Source: Helicobacter suis HS1 (GTDB lineage: Bacteria > Campylobacterota > Campylobacteria > Campylobacterales > Helicobacteraceae). From it: a DNA stretch of 64,000 bases. Each line of letters opens with the position of its first letter. The first letter of the stretch is position 1. The notes beneath the pieces are model-generated. The model ran no database searches. It was given only the letters and a program-made list of their open reading frames with translations, and was not told the DNA's origin. The stretch lies in NCBI RefSeq assembly GCF_026000295.1, contig NZ_AP026769.1:1302001-1366000 (forward strand), in the 5' to 3' direction. The translations under genes and the position numbers were made by a program. Positions 24,185 to 33,465 of this stretch are shown one piece after another.

Positions 24185-25443
24185 TAATAAGAAAACTTTG
24201 TAAAAAGCACTAAAGAGGAATTGCCAATATTGCTTTTGACTTTAGAGGAATAAGAATACACATACCCAATACCCGCATCTAAAGCCATTTGTTTAGATTG
24301 CCAAATTTTATAATTAGTCATGAGCGAATATTCTTGATAGTCTCCAAAGGCCACCATTGCATCCATTCTTACGCGCTTAGTTTTTAACCCTCCAAATAAG
24401 TAACCTGTCATAGTGGCGTTAGCAAAATAAATAGCCGGTACGCCAATAGAGTTAATGCCCCGTCCATAGAATTTAGTTTTATCATTAAAAGACCAAAAAA
24501 AGCCTTTCTGATTGGGAGCCGGTACAGCATAAAAACCCAAGCCAAAATTTAAAATCTTGTATAAAAAAGTTTGATCGATCATAAAAAGCCCTGCTTGATC
24601 ATTATATCTAGTTGCATCGGTATTGCCATGCTGGTAAATGCCATGCACAATGGTATGGGATTGAAAACCTTTGGGTAATTTGGTGTAGTACTGGAATTTA
24701 AACCCTACTTGAATGAGTGCGGTGTTTGTCATGGGTAGTTTAGAATCGGCTAGGAAAAAAGGAGAAATTTTAAAACTCTTGTGTTCATAGCCCATTCCAA
24801 GAGCTACCACTTCTCCACCCACATACATTTTCTTAGACACAGGATCATAAGAGGCTAAGGCATTAATGCCAGTAGCAATACGAGGGCCTTGTAAATCATT
24901 GCCTTGATAGCCATTATAGAGCATTGAATCCATAAAAACACCCCAATACTTAAAATCATTGCGGTGAATGAATAAACTAGCCCCCTGTATATTGCCCTGA
25001 ATCCAATCAAAATCTACAAAGTTGGTATTAAAACGCCCTAGAGCAAATTTAAGCCGCTTGGTGTCGTATCTAACATAGGCATCTGAAATATCCCCCATGC
25101 TTAAATAAGGGCGTGTACTGCTTTGCATGTTTACGCTACCTAAAACATTTCCAATACTTAAAATAGGCTGGAATTTTTTATTGCGATTCCACACATTCCA
25201 CGCCCCAATCGCTCCAATTCCAAAAGACCACCCGTTATTAAAGGAAAAATCCGTTCCCACCCGTGCATCAAAACCCACATAACTATGCGGGGAGTGTTGC
25301 ACACCCTGATTATAAATCAGACCTAAATACCCAAAGGGCTTAAGCGTGATTTCTGTGGCTAGCAAGGGGATAATCCAAAAAGAAACGCTCAAAATATAAC
25401 GGCGCAAACAAACCACCCCAGAATATATAAATATATCCCCCAT
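24184..25443 (-). CDS. Hof-like outer-membrane protein
   Basis: A 419-residue protein with a signal segment (YILSVSFWIIPLLATE) and a chain of amphipathic strands: GYLGLIYNQG, WSFGIGAIGAWN, LKFALGRFNTNFVDFDW and a C-terminal SSLVLFTKFSY ending in tyrosine, the terminal aromatic used by the barrel assembly machinery. It resembles Helicobacter Hof-family porin-like proteins, but I cannot name the member. The predicted ATG at 25443 is 15-20 residues before the signal; a TTG or GTG closer to LRRYILSV is possible. It contains the source of duplicate C. Confidence 0.72.
   Translation of the reverse strand: MGDIFIYSGVVCLRRYILSVSFWIIPLLATEITLKPFGYLGLIYNQGVQHSPHSYVGFDARVGTDFSFNNGWSFGIGAIGAWNVWNRNKKFQPILSIGNVLGSVNMQSSTRPYLSMGDISDAYVRYDTKRLKFALGRFNTNFVDFDWIQGNIQGASLFIHRNDFKYWGVFMDSMLYNGYQGNDLQGPRIATGINALASYDPVSKKMYVGGEVVALGMGYEHKSFKISPFFLADSKLPMTNTALIQVGFKFQYYTKLPKGFQSHTIVHGIYQHGNTDATRYNDQAGLFMIDQTFLYKILNFGLGFYAVPAPNQKGFFWSFNDKTKFYGRGINSIGVPAIYFANATMTGYLFGGLKTKRVRMDAMVAFGDYQEYSLMTNYKIWQSKQMALDAGIGYVYSYSSKVKSNIGNSSLVLFTKFSY
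24524..24601 (-). repeat. Duplicate C, right copy (source)
   Basis: In frame within the Hof-like gene, this 78-base stretch encodes DQAGLFMIDQTFLYKIL and following residues. Identical to 22780-22857. Confidence 0.95.
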
Positions 25444-25519
25444 TATATCTAAAAGAGTGGTGAGAGGAGTTGGTTTTTTGAGATCACATTGCTATAATTA
25501 TCCAAAAACAAGCGAGAAG

Positions 25520-26599
25520 ATGATGCCCTGGTTATTTTTGTTTCTAGCCTTAGTAGTGTTGCAAGCAGAACCTATGGATACCCTCAAACAATGGGTACGC
25601 GCTTTTTTAGAAAAGCCTAAAACAGCAGGCGCTACTTATACAACTTATCCTAAAAATAACCACGATAAAGCTTATAGACAGAGTATTTCTGTGAACAATA
25701 CAACCTATACTTTCTTGTATGCATATGGAGTACAAAAAATCAAGCAAAGAGAGAGAAAAGCCATGTGTTTGGGAGTGTTGTTAGGATCTACTTTATACAA
25801 AGGGTTTTGTTTAAAAGGGTTTGCTCAGGCGCATATGCAGGTTAATCAAGGAGATTTACACCTTGATTTCTTAAAATCTAGCCCTGCTACCCCTACAGCT
25901 CCGGCTAAAGAAAGTGGTGTATATCTCACCTTTACAAATATCAAAGGCACATTTTACCTAGCGCGCTATGCTAAAAAAGAGGTGGGATCAGAGCAAATTA
26001 TCCCTTATTACAACCTACCAAAAAGCAGTACCACCTACTCAATGGAGGCGATTAATAACACTCTCTTAGAACAACTTAGTCAAAAAGAAAGTACGCAACA
26101 ACCCTCCCCAGCCCCCACAGCGCAAGTAACACAAAAAGCTCCAGTAAGAACAGCAACACAAAAAGTCCAAGAAATGCGAGTAGACGGGCAGACTTACCAC
26201 CTTGTTTATACAAGTGATGCCACCATGCAATGCTTGAAAATTTTGCAGTATCAAAGAATTTTGGGTAATTTTTGCATGCAAGGGGCAGGGAGTGCCCAAT
26301 TTAACCCCCATGCCCCTTGGCTCACCTTAGAATTCAAAAAAGAGGGTAGTAATAGCCACCACACTAGCCTAACCTTTAAAATAGTCGACGGGACTTTTTA
26401 TTTAGAAAACTACATCAAAAAATTTTTCCAGCTAGACCCCACAACCCATGCTGAGATTTTTCTGCGCTTAGAGCCTATTTACAAACAAAGTAGAGACGAT
26501 CCAAACTACACCCACCCCATTACCCTTCTCTCATTAAGCCCTCATTTCCAACAAGAACTATTCATCAGATGCCAAGAGAAAGGCTATTGCCAACATTAG
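25520..26599 (+). CDS. Secreted protein with two internal repeats and paired cysteines
   Basis: A 359-residue protein with a signal peptide (MMPWLFLFLALVVLQAEP). The mature part is two homologous units. The first has NNTTYTFLYAYG...AMCLG...YKGFCLKGFAQAHM...LHLDF and GTFYLARYAKK; the second has DGQTYHLVYTSD...MQCLK...LGNFCMQGAGSAQF...LTLEF and GTFYLENYIKK. A proline/alanine/threonine linker (QPSPAPTAQVTQKAP) joins them. Each unit has two cysteines at equivalent places, suggesting one disulfide each. I do not know this family. The ATG at 25520 follows GAGAAG; an earlier ATG at 25457 would hide the signal. It ends one base before the convergent cysS. Confidence 0.6.
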   Translation: MMPWLFLFLALVVLQAEPMDTLKQWVRAFLEKPKTAGATYTTYPKNNHDKAYRQSISVNNTTYTFLYAYGVQKIKQRERKAMCLGVLLGSTLYKGFCLKGFAQAHMQVNQGDLHLDFLKSSPATPTAPAKESGVYLTFTNIKGTFYLARYAKKEVGSEQIIPYYNLPKSSTTYSMEAINNTLLEQLSQKESTQQPSPAPTAQVTQKAPVRTATQKVQEMRVDGQTYHLVYTSDATMQCLKILQYQRILGNFCMQGAGSAQFNPHAPWLTLEFKKEGSNSHHTSLTFKIVDGTFYLENYIKKFFQLDPTTHAEIFLRLEPIYKQSRDDPNYTHPITLLSLSPHFQQELFIRCQEKGYCQH

Positions 26600-28027
26600 C
26601 TACATTTTCTCCCAAATCGTACCACTTGGCGTATCCATTAAAGAAATGCCTTGTTGGGCTAAATCCTTACGGATAGAATCAGCAAGGGCAAAATCTTTAG
26701 CTTCTTTAGCCTTTTGCCGTCTTAAAATCTGGGTTGTGATTTTGTCTTTTAACGCTGTATCTACCCCTAGCTGAAAATAAAGAGTGGGATCTTTGCCCCC
26801 TAAGCCTAAGAGTTGATCGATAAAGGTGAGATTTTCTAAAATCTCTTGCGCGCACTTCTTTTTGTTTGTTTTGCTAGAGGCATTATCTAGGCTTTGGTTA
26901 CTTTCTTGCAAATACTCCTCTAAAATACTCAACGCCTTAGAAATATTAAGATCGTCTTGCATAGCCTGCAAAAGAGCATGTTGGAAGTTTTGATTAGATT
27001 TACTTTTTTCAGGACTAATCTCTAAAGTCCTCTTTTTGAGACGATAGAGTTTATCTAGGCGCTTTTTTTGGCTGTTTAGATCTTCTTCATTAAAGTGTAA
27101 AATAGCGCTATAGTGCACCCCTAAAAGATAATTACGCAGTACCTCACCATCATAAACTTTTAAAGCGTCCTTGATATAAAAACTATTGCCTAAACTCTTG
27201 CTCATTTTCTGACCTGAAATATTGACAAAGCCATTATGAATCCAAAACTGCGCTAACTCTTGATTAAAAGCACAGCGGGTTTGGCAGGCTTCGTTTTCAT
27301 GATGAGGGAAGAAAAGATCAGAGCCTCCCCCGTGAATGTCAATTTGGTAGGGCTCATCTAAATAGGCTAAGGTGTTGGCAATCATTGCCGAGCATTCAAT
27401 ATGCCAGCCGGGTCTACCCTTGCCAAAAGCGCTTAAATAGCCCAAATCCCCCTCTCCTTTATAAGTTTTCCAGAGGGCAAAATCTTGCGGGTGGTGTTTT
27501 TCTAAATTATCCTCTATGCGGCTTACATTTTCTGCCTCTAAAGAATGCGCGCTTAACGATCCATAAGCGCTATCTAGCCTTGTGTCTAAATAAATGCTAC
27601 CCTCTTTTGTTTGGTAGGCATATCCTTTTTCTAGTAGGCGTTTAATCATGTCCTCTATAGCTTCTAAGTGTTCGCTGGCTTTAGGCTCACTGGTGGGTCG
27701 TAGTACGCCTAAAGCTTGCATCTCTTCTAAATAGCTAGCAATAAAACGACGGCTTAAATCTGTAATGTTTACGCCCTCTTGCAGGGCTTTAGAAATGATT
27801 TTATCATCTATATCAGTGAAATTCTTAACTATTTCTACAGAATACCCGCTCAAGGTAAGCATGCGTGTTAGTAAATCAAAAACAATCGCACTTCTTGCAT
27901 GCCCTAGATGCGAATAGTCATAGACAGTAGGGCCACAGATATAAATTTTAACCTTAGGGGCTTTTAAGGGGACAAAGGGGCGCTTTTGTTTGTGGTGGCT
28001 ATCAAATAAATAAATGGGTGGGTGCAT
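26600..28027 (-). CDS. cysS: Cysteinyl-tRNA synthetase
   Basis: A 475-residue class I aminoacyl-tRNA synthetase. The HIGH motif is SHLGHARSA and the KMSKS motif is KMSKSLGNSF; zinc ligands include the Cys of ICGPTVYDY and the CSAMIANTL and HHENEACQ segments. It attaches cysteine to tRNA-Cys. It begins 14 bases after murJ, the same order as in H. pylori. Length and motifs are normal. Confidence 0.96.
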   Translation of the reverse strand: MHPPIYLFDSHHKQKRPFVPLKAPKVKIYICGPTVYDYSHLGHARSAIVFDLLTRMLTLSGYSVEIVKNFTDIDDKIISKALQEGVNITDLSRRFIASYLEEMQALGVLRPTSEPKASEHLEAIEDMIKRLLEKGYAYQTKEGSIYLDTRLDSAYGSLSAHSLEAENVSRIEDNLEKHHPQDFALWKTYKGEGDLGYLSAFGKGRPGWHIECSAMIANTLAYLDEPYQIDIHGGGSDLFFPHHENEACQTRCAFNQELAQFWIHNGFVNISGQKMSKSLGNSFYIKDALKVYDGEVLRNYLLGVHYSAILHFNEEDLNSQKKRLDKLYRLKKRTLEISPEKSKSNQNFQHALLQAMQDDLNISKALSILEEYLQESNQSLDNASSKTNKKKCAQEILENLTFIDQLLGLGGKDPTLYFQLGVDTALKDKITTQILRRQKAKEAKDFALADSIRKDLAQQGISLMDTPSGTIWEKM

Positions 28028-28041
28028 TTAAACCTCTTATG

Positions 28042-29496
28042 CTAGATTAATAAATGCCAGATTTTAAAGCTCTTTAAAGCCCATAAAAATAAGGCTAACA
28101 CTAAGGCTTCTAAAGCTAGCAGTAGAACTAAATATAAGACATCTTTAAAAATAATCATGCCTAAAAAACGCTTAAAACCAAAGGCTCTAATTTGAAGGCC
28201 ACAGAGTAAAAATCCGGCTAAAGAGCTAGAGAGAGCTAGAGCGCTAGCTTGTAAATAGGGCATTAAAAGTAAAGAACAAGTTGTACCAAAAACAAGCGAA
28301 TAGAGCGCAATTTTAGCCGCCTTGATTTGTTCTTTATGGCTATAAAGCCAGAGACTAAAAATTTTAGCTAGCCCAAAGGGCAATAGCCCAATTAGATATG
28401 CCCTAAAAACTGCAGCGCTGTGCATAACATCTATAGAATTAAAATGCCCTCTTTCAAATAGTAAAGATAAAATGGGTTTGGCTAGCATAATCCCACCTAA
28501 AGTACAAGCCAAAAGCATGTAAGTTAAAAAAGTAAAAGCCTGTTGCATGTGTTGCATGGCTAAATGAGTATTGCCCTCTTTAATGGCTTTGGCAATCGTG
28601 GGGAAAAGAGCGGTAGAAATAGCGATAGCAAAAAGTGCAAGGGGTAATTGAAAGATGCGGTTAGCATAATAAAGATAGGAGATACTGCCTGTGGCTAAAA
28701 AGGAAGCTAGAAATGTATCTATAAAGGCTGAAATTTGGCTAGCTGAGTTGCCTAGCACACCGGGGATAAATTGTTTAAAAAAATGCGCTCTTTCTTGTTT
28801 GATAATCTTTTGTCTGCGCATTTGTTTGGGATTAAGTGGCCGTTTAAAGAGGGTATAAACCCCCACACAAAAGAGTTTAAAAAACCCTAGATGATAAAGC
28901 GGATAAAAGTGCAAAGCAACTTGAGCGATTCCACCACATAAGACCGCATAGCTTAAAGTATGCACAATTTCTAGCGTATGTTGATCTCTATGAAAATACA
29001 AAGCAATAATCATGGCTAGATTTAATAAAACTGTGTGGTAGGCACTCACCCAAAAATGGTTTTTGTACTGCAAGAGAGTGCTTAAAAATGTCGCCCAAAA
29101 TACTAAAAGAAGGTAGTAAAAATTAATGGCCACAATGTCTTTAGCGAGTTCAACAGTATGTGGGCTAAAGCCATAGGCAAGTAATTTAGTGCAAAAAAAG
29201 CGGAAATGATCCACTAATAAGACTAAAACTAGGAGCAAGAGACTAAAAAAACCTAAAATACCTGCAGCAAATGCACCCTTATAACGGCTTGAAATAAAAG
29301 CGGGTAAAAAACTTTGGCTAAAAGCCCCTTCGGCAAAAATGCGCCTAAAGAGATTGGGGAATTTAAAAGCCACAAAGAAAATATCGCTATAAAGCCCACT
29401 ACCCAGTACAGATGCGCTTAATAGATCGCGTATAAATCCGGCTAAACGAGAACATAAAATGCCTGAACTAGTGGTCAAAAAAAACCTTTTGAGCAA
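28042..29496 (-). CDS. murJ: Lipid II flippase MurJ
   Basis: A 484-residue protein with about fourteen membrane segments of the MurJ/MviN family: SRLAGFIRDLLSASVLG at the start, FRRIFAEGAFSQSFLPAF, and IDTFLASFLATGSISYLYYANRIFQLPLALFAIAIS split over neighbouring segments. It flips lipid-linked peptidoglycan precursor across the inner membrane. The start is TTG at 29496 behind an AAAAGGGG site. A TATAAT box on the minus strand at 29537-29542 could drive murJ and cysS. It is divergent from manC. Confidence 0.92.
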   Translation of the reverse strand: MLKRFFLTTSSGILCSRLAGFIRDLLSASVLGSGLYSDIFFVAFKFPNLFRRIFAEGAFSQSFLPAFISSRYKGAFAAGILGFFSLLLLVLVLLVDHFRFFCTKLLAYGFSPHTVELAKDIVAINFYYLLLVFWATFLSTLLQYKNHFWVSAYHTVLLNLAMIIALYFHRDQHTLEIVHTLSYAVLCGGIAQVALHFYPLYHLGFFKLFCVGVYTLFKRPLNPKQMRRQKIIKQERAHFFKQFIPGVLGNSASQISAFIDTFLASFLATGSISYLYYANRIFQLPLALFAIAISTALFPTIAKAIKEGNTHLAMQHMQQAFTFLTYMLLACTLGGIMLAKPILSLLFERGHFNSIDVMHSAAVFRAYLIGLLPFGLAKIFSLWLYSHKEQIKAAKIALYSLVFGTTCSLLLMPYLQASALALSSSLAGFLLCGLQIRAFGFKRFLGMIIFKDVLYLVLLLALEALVLALFLWALKSFKIWHLLI

Positions 29497-29536
29497 AAAA
29501 CCCCTTTTATACCGCAGGTGTTAGAACTAAAATTAA

Positions 29537-29542
29537 ATTATA
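29537..29542 (-). promoter_or_regulatory. -10 box for murJ
   Basis: The minus strand reads TATAAT 41 bases before the TTG start of murJ. No clear -35 box is seen, which is usual for Helicobacter promoters. Confidence 0.4.
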
Positions 29543-29627
29543 CCTAAATATACCTATTAAGGTTGGGCTACTTTAAGGGGTTTTGTATTAGTATCCCTAG
29601 CTAAAATTGTTTGATTAAGGGCGTTTT

Positions 29628-31022
29628 GTGGTGCATGTGATTTTAAGTGGGGGGAGTGGTAGGAGGCTATGGCCTTTAAGTCGGGAGCATTTCCCTAAAC
29701 AATTTTTAAAACTCTATGCCGGTCAAAGCCTCTTTGCCTTAACCCTTGCGCGTTTAAAAAATCAAGAGGCGCGTTTTTTAGTGGTGTGTAATGAAGCGCA
29801 TTATTTTCATAGTTTAGAGGAAATCACACAGGCTAATTTAGAAAATCGCACACATTTTTTACTAGAGAGTGCTAGTAAAAATACCATGAATTCTTTGATA
29901 TTGGCGGCTTTAGCCTGCGATTTAGATGAGGTCTTAGTAGTAAGTCCAACCGATCATCTCATGGATACAGAGGCCTTTCATCAGGCTTTAAATCTAGCTC
30001 TCAAGCAAGCACAAGAAAATCAAATTGTTTTTTTTGGTGTGGCTAAAGAGCCTAGTAGCCAATATGGGTTTATAGAATGCTCAGAAGTTACAAATGGGGT
30101 AGCCAAAGTACTAGGATTTATTGAAAAACCTAGCCGTTTAGAGATAAACCAATGTATGGCGCGCGCACACGGAGATTTTTATATCAATAGTGGGATATTT
30201 GTCTTTAAGGCATCTGTTTTTTTAAAAGAATGCGCTAAATATGTACCTAGTATGTTAAAAGCATGTGAGAAAGTTTATAATGAGGCTAGATGCTTACCCT
30301 TGATCATTAGATGTACTAACATGCAAGATTTGCAAGAGGGTAGCGTGGATACGCTGTTATGGCAGAGATGTACTAATTTGTATTTAGTGCCCTTGAGAGC
30401 TAATTGGCAAGATGTTGGGCATTTTACTAGTTTGCAAGCTAGCCTCCCACCCTCTGACATGCAGGGCAATACTTGCCACAATAGCACGCTTTTAGCTAAA
30501 AACTCTAGCTCTAATTACATTTACAGTACACCGGATAAATTAGTCTGTTTGCTAGGGCTTACAAACTGCGTGATAGCTGATACAAAAGATGCATTATTGG
30601 TAGCCTCTAAAGATCATTTAGATTCTCTAAAGGATTTAGTAGAGGAGGTGGGAAAGAAAAATGCAGATTTATTAAAAACCTATCCTTTAGAATACCGCCC
30701 ATGGGGTAGCTTTGAGGTGCTTTTAGAACGCCCTTTTTTTAAAGTTAAACTTTTAGAAATCACCCCCCATAAACGCCTAAGCTTACAGCGCCATAAATAC
30801 CGTAGCGAACACTGGGTAGTGGTGGAGGGTGTGGCTAGTGTGATTATTGATAGCCGTTCTTTTAAGGTTTTGACTAATGAAAGCGTATTTATTAAACAAG
30901 GGCAGATTCACCGTTTAGGCAATGATACGGACAATCCTTTAAAAATCTTAGAAGTACAATGCGGGACTTGTTTAGATGAATCAGATATTGAGCGGCTTGA
31001 AGATGATTATAAACGCATTTAA
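29628..31022 (+). CDS. manC: Mannose-1-phosphate guanylyltransferase / mannose-6-phosphate isomerase
   Basis: A 464-residue bifunctional ManC/AlgA-type enzyme. The N-terminal nucleotidyltransferase has ILSGGSGRRLWPLSRE and PKQF, with FIEKP in the middle; the C-terminal cupin isomerase has YRPWGSFEVLL and LSLQRHKYRSEHW with metal-binding histidines. It makes GDP-mannose for surface glycans. GTG at 29628 is the start, with an AAGGG site upstream; a TAAAAT box at 29602-29607 is a possible promoter. Gmd follows nine bases later, and the pair matches the H. pylori GDP-fucose pathway order. Confidence 0.92.
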   Translation: MVHVILSGGSGRRLWPLSREHFPKQFLKLYAGQSLFALTLARLKNQEARFLVVCNEAHYFHSLEEITQANLENRTHFLLESASKNTMNSLILAALACDLDEVLVVSPTDHLMDTEAFHQALNLALKQAQENQIVFFGVAKEPSSQYGFIECSEVTNGVAKVLGFIEKPSRLEINQCMARAHGDFYINSGIFVFKASVFLKECAKYVPSMLKACEKVYNEARCLPLIIRCTNMQDLQEGSVDTLLWQRCTNLYLVPLRANWQDVGHFTSLQASLPPSDMQGNTCHNSTLLAKNSSSNYIYSTPDKLVCLLGLTNCVIADTKDALLVASKDHLDSLKDLVEEVGKKNADLLKTYPLEYRPWGSFEVLLERPFFKVKLLEITPHKRLSLQRHKYRSEHWVVVEGVASVIIDSRSFKVLTNESVFIKQGQIHRLGNDTDNPLKILEVQCGTCLDESDIERLEDDYKRI

Positions 31023-31031
31023 AGGGAGATC

Positions 31032-32135
31032 ATGCAAAAAATTGCTTTAATCACCGGTATTACCGGGCAAGATGGGAGTTATCTAGCGCGCCATCTTTTA
31101 GATTTAGGTTATGAAGTACATGGAATCAAACGGCGTAGCTCTTCTTTTAATACGGCTAGAATTGATCTCATTTATGAAGATGTGCACAGTAGCCACACGC
31201 ATTTTTTCTTGCATTATGGGGATTTAACAGACTCTAGCAACATCACAAGTCTACTTGCCAAAATCAGGCCTACAGAAATTTATAATCTAGCGGCCCAAAG
31301 CCATGTACAAGTTTCCTTTGAAATGCCGGAATATACGGCTAATGTAGATGCTTTAGGTACATTGCGTATTTTAGAGGCCATGCGTCTTTTAGGGCTTAAA
31401 GATACCCGCTTTTATCAGGCTAGCACTTCTGAGCTTTATGGAGAGGTTTTAGAAACCCCGCAAAATGAAAACACACCCTTTAACCCAAGAAGCCCTTATG
31501 CGGTGGCTAAACTTTATGCATATTACATCACCAAAAATTACCGCGAAGCTTATGGTTTTTTTGCGGTTAATGGGATTTTATTTAACCATGAAAGCCCTGT
31601 ACGCGGTGAAACTTTTGTAACCCGTAAGATCACGATGGCCATTTCTCGCATGCTCTTTGGGTTGCAAGATTGTTTGTATCTGGGTAATTTAGATGCTAAG
31701 CGCGATTATGGGCATGCTCTAGATTATGTAAAAGCCATGCATTTAATCTTAGGGCATAAACAACCGGTAGATTTTGTGGTGGCTAGTGGGCAGACTTTGA
31801 GTATTAGAGATTTTACAAAGCGTTGTTTTGAAAAGGTGGGAGTGTTGTTAGAATTTAAAGGGCAAGGTTTAGAGGAACAGGGGGTGGTGGTGGGTTTACA
31901 ATCTAGTTTTTTAAATATCCCCTCCATGCCTTTATCAAAGGATCAAGTCGTTGTTAGAGTGGATTCGCGTTATTTTCGCCCTACAGAAGTGGATTTACTC
32001 TTAGGAGATCCAAGTAAAATTGAAAGAGAGCTAGGTTGGAGGCGTACTTTTAGTGTAGATGATTTGATTACAGACATGCTAAAGGCCGATTTAGCCTTAG
32101 CTAAAAAAGAAGCGCTAGTTAAAAACACTAATTAG
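31032..32135 (+). CDS. gmd: GDP-mannose 4,6-dehydratase
   Basis: A 367-residue extended short-chain dehydrogenase. The NADP-binding start is [19 protein letters not shown], the catalytic YxxxK is in YAVAKLYAY with the STSELYG Thr/Ser motif, and [16 protein letters not shown] binds the nucleotide sugar. It converts GDP-mannose to the 4-keto-6-deoxy intermediate of GDP-L-fucose, needed for Lewis-type lipopolysaccharide antigens in gastric helicobacters. The usual next gene, GDP-fucose synthase (wcaG/fcl), is not present here; a convergent MATE gene follows instead and overlaps by eight bases. Confidence 0.95.
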   Translation: MQKIALITGITGQDGSYLARHLLDLGYEVHGIKRRSSSFNTARIDLIYEDVHSSHTHFFLHYGDLTDSSNITSLLAKIRPTEIYNLAAQSHVQVSFEMPEYTANVDALGTLRILEAMRLLGLKDTRFYQASTSELYGEVLETPQNENTPFNPRSPYAVAKLYAYYITKNYREAYGFFAVNGILFNHESPVRGETFVTRKITMAISRMLFGLQDCLYLGNLDAKRDYGHALDYVKAMHLILGHKQPVDFVVASGQTLSIRDFTKRCFEKVGVLLEFKGQGLEEQGVVVGLQSSFLNIPSMPLSKDQVVVRVDSRYFRPTEVDLLLGDPSKIERELGWRRTFSVDDLITDMLKADLALAKKEALVKNTN

Positions 32136-33465
32136 CAAAGCGCCCGGGTTTTTTCCAAAATCCCTTGCTATAAGCCCAGTAGAAAAAGAACGCTCGGGCA
32201 AAGGTTTCTAAACAAATTACCATAAAAAAATAGCGCACAGAAAGCCCCAATCTCCAAAGCAAAAACATAGGCAAAATACGCAAAATCCATAAACTACAGG
32301 TATTAATATAAAGCGATACTTTAGCCATGCCAGCCCCTCTAAACACCCCGTCTAATACAAATAAACAGATAAGAGGTACTTGTGAAATGCCTACAGTAAC
32401 TAAATACCAAGAAGCCACTTGTACTACAGCTAAATTACTTGTAAAAATAAGGGCTAAAGATTTGGCAAAGACCATCATCACTATGCCTAAAATCCCTAAT
32501 AAAAACCCTGCTACTTTTAAAATCATGTAGACATATTCTTCTGCCCGTTTGATCTGATTAGCCCCTAAATGTTGCCCTACTAAGACCATGCAAGCAATGG
32601 TAAAACCAAGACCGGGCATGTAAGCAAAAGTTTCAATGCGCAAACCCACTTGCATACCGGCTAAAACTTCATTGCCATAACTAGCCACAAATTTAGACAC
32701 TAAAGTCATAGAAAAGAGTGTTAAAAGTCTTTCAAAACCAGAGGGCCAACCCACCTGCCATGCCCGCTTAAAAAGCCCCCAATTAAAACTTAAGCGAAAG
32801 TGTAGCGGACTCTTTTTTAAAGCGATGATTACAAAAAGAAGCCCTAATTCTAAAAAGGCTGTAGTTAGACTAGCTAAAGCCGCCCCCCTAATATCTAAGC
32901 GCATAAAGCCATAATCTCCAAAGATCAACGCTTGGTTAAGAAAAAGACAAAAAATACTCATAAGGATTTTTAGAATGAAGGGCGTTAGCGTATCTGATAA
33001 ACTAGCAAGGGCTGCAACCATAGCATTTTTAATAAAAATGGCTGGCATGGCCAAAATAAGAATTTGTAGATAATGAGTAGCTAAAATATTAGCACTCCCC
33101 TTTAGCCCCATCCACTTTAAAAAAGGGGTGATGCCTAAAAAGCCTATCCAACCTGCTAAAAAGCAAAGTAAACATGCCCCAATTAGAATACTAGAATAAC
33201 CAATAGATACCATTTCCATCTCTTTTGCCCCCACTAGACGGCTTAGGGTGGCATTAGTACCAATGTAAAAAACAGAATTAAGGGCATAAAAGAGCATCAT
33301 ATACTGCAACCCCACACCCATAGCCACAATGTGGTTATCAGAGAGTTTACCCATGAAGACTACAGACACCGCCAAAACAAAGATCTCTAAAAAATTATTG
33401 ATTCCAGAGGGTAGGGCGAGTCTTAAAATGCGCCTAAATCTCCACCATCGTGCTGCTTTTATAAT
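32128..33465 (-). CDS. MATE family efflux protein, start unclear
   Basis: A second MATE exporter with about twelve membrane segments, for example [22 protein letters not shown] near the start and [15 protein letters not shown] in the second half. The first good start codon (GTG at 33375) would drop [19 protein letters not shown], a typical MATE first helix that is open in frame further upstream to at least 33465. No ATG, GTG or TTG is available before that helix; the only candidate near the TAGGAGC site is ATT at 33465. Either a rare ATT start or a sequence error is likely. The gene overlaps the end of the antiporter gene, so they share a transcript. Confidence 0.75.
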   Translation of the reverse strand: MIKAARWWRFRRILRLALPSGINNFLEIFVLAVSVVFMGKLSDNHIVAMGVGLQYMMLFYALNSVFYIGTNATLSRLVGAKEMEMVSIGYSSILIGACLLCFLAGWIGFLGITPFLKWMGLKGSANILATHYLQILILAMPAIFIKNAMVAALASLSDTLTPFILKILMSIFCLFLNQALIFGDYGFMRLDIRGAALASLTTAFLELGLLFVIIALKKSPLHFRLSFNWGLFKRAWQVGWPSGFERLLTLFSMTLVSKFVASYGNEVLAGMQVGLRIETFAYMPGLGFTIACMVLVGQHLGANQIKRAEEYVYMILKVAGFLLGILGIVMMVFAKSLALIFTSNLAVVQVASWYLVTVGISQVPLICLFVLDGVFRGAGMAKVSLYINTCSLWILRILPMFLLWRLGLSVRYFFMVICLETFARAFFFYWAYSKGFWKKPGRFAN

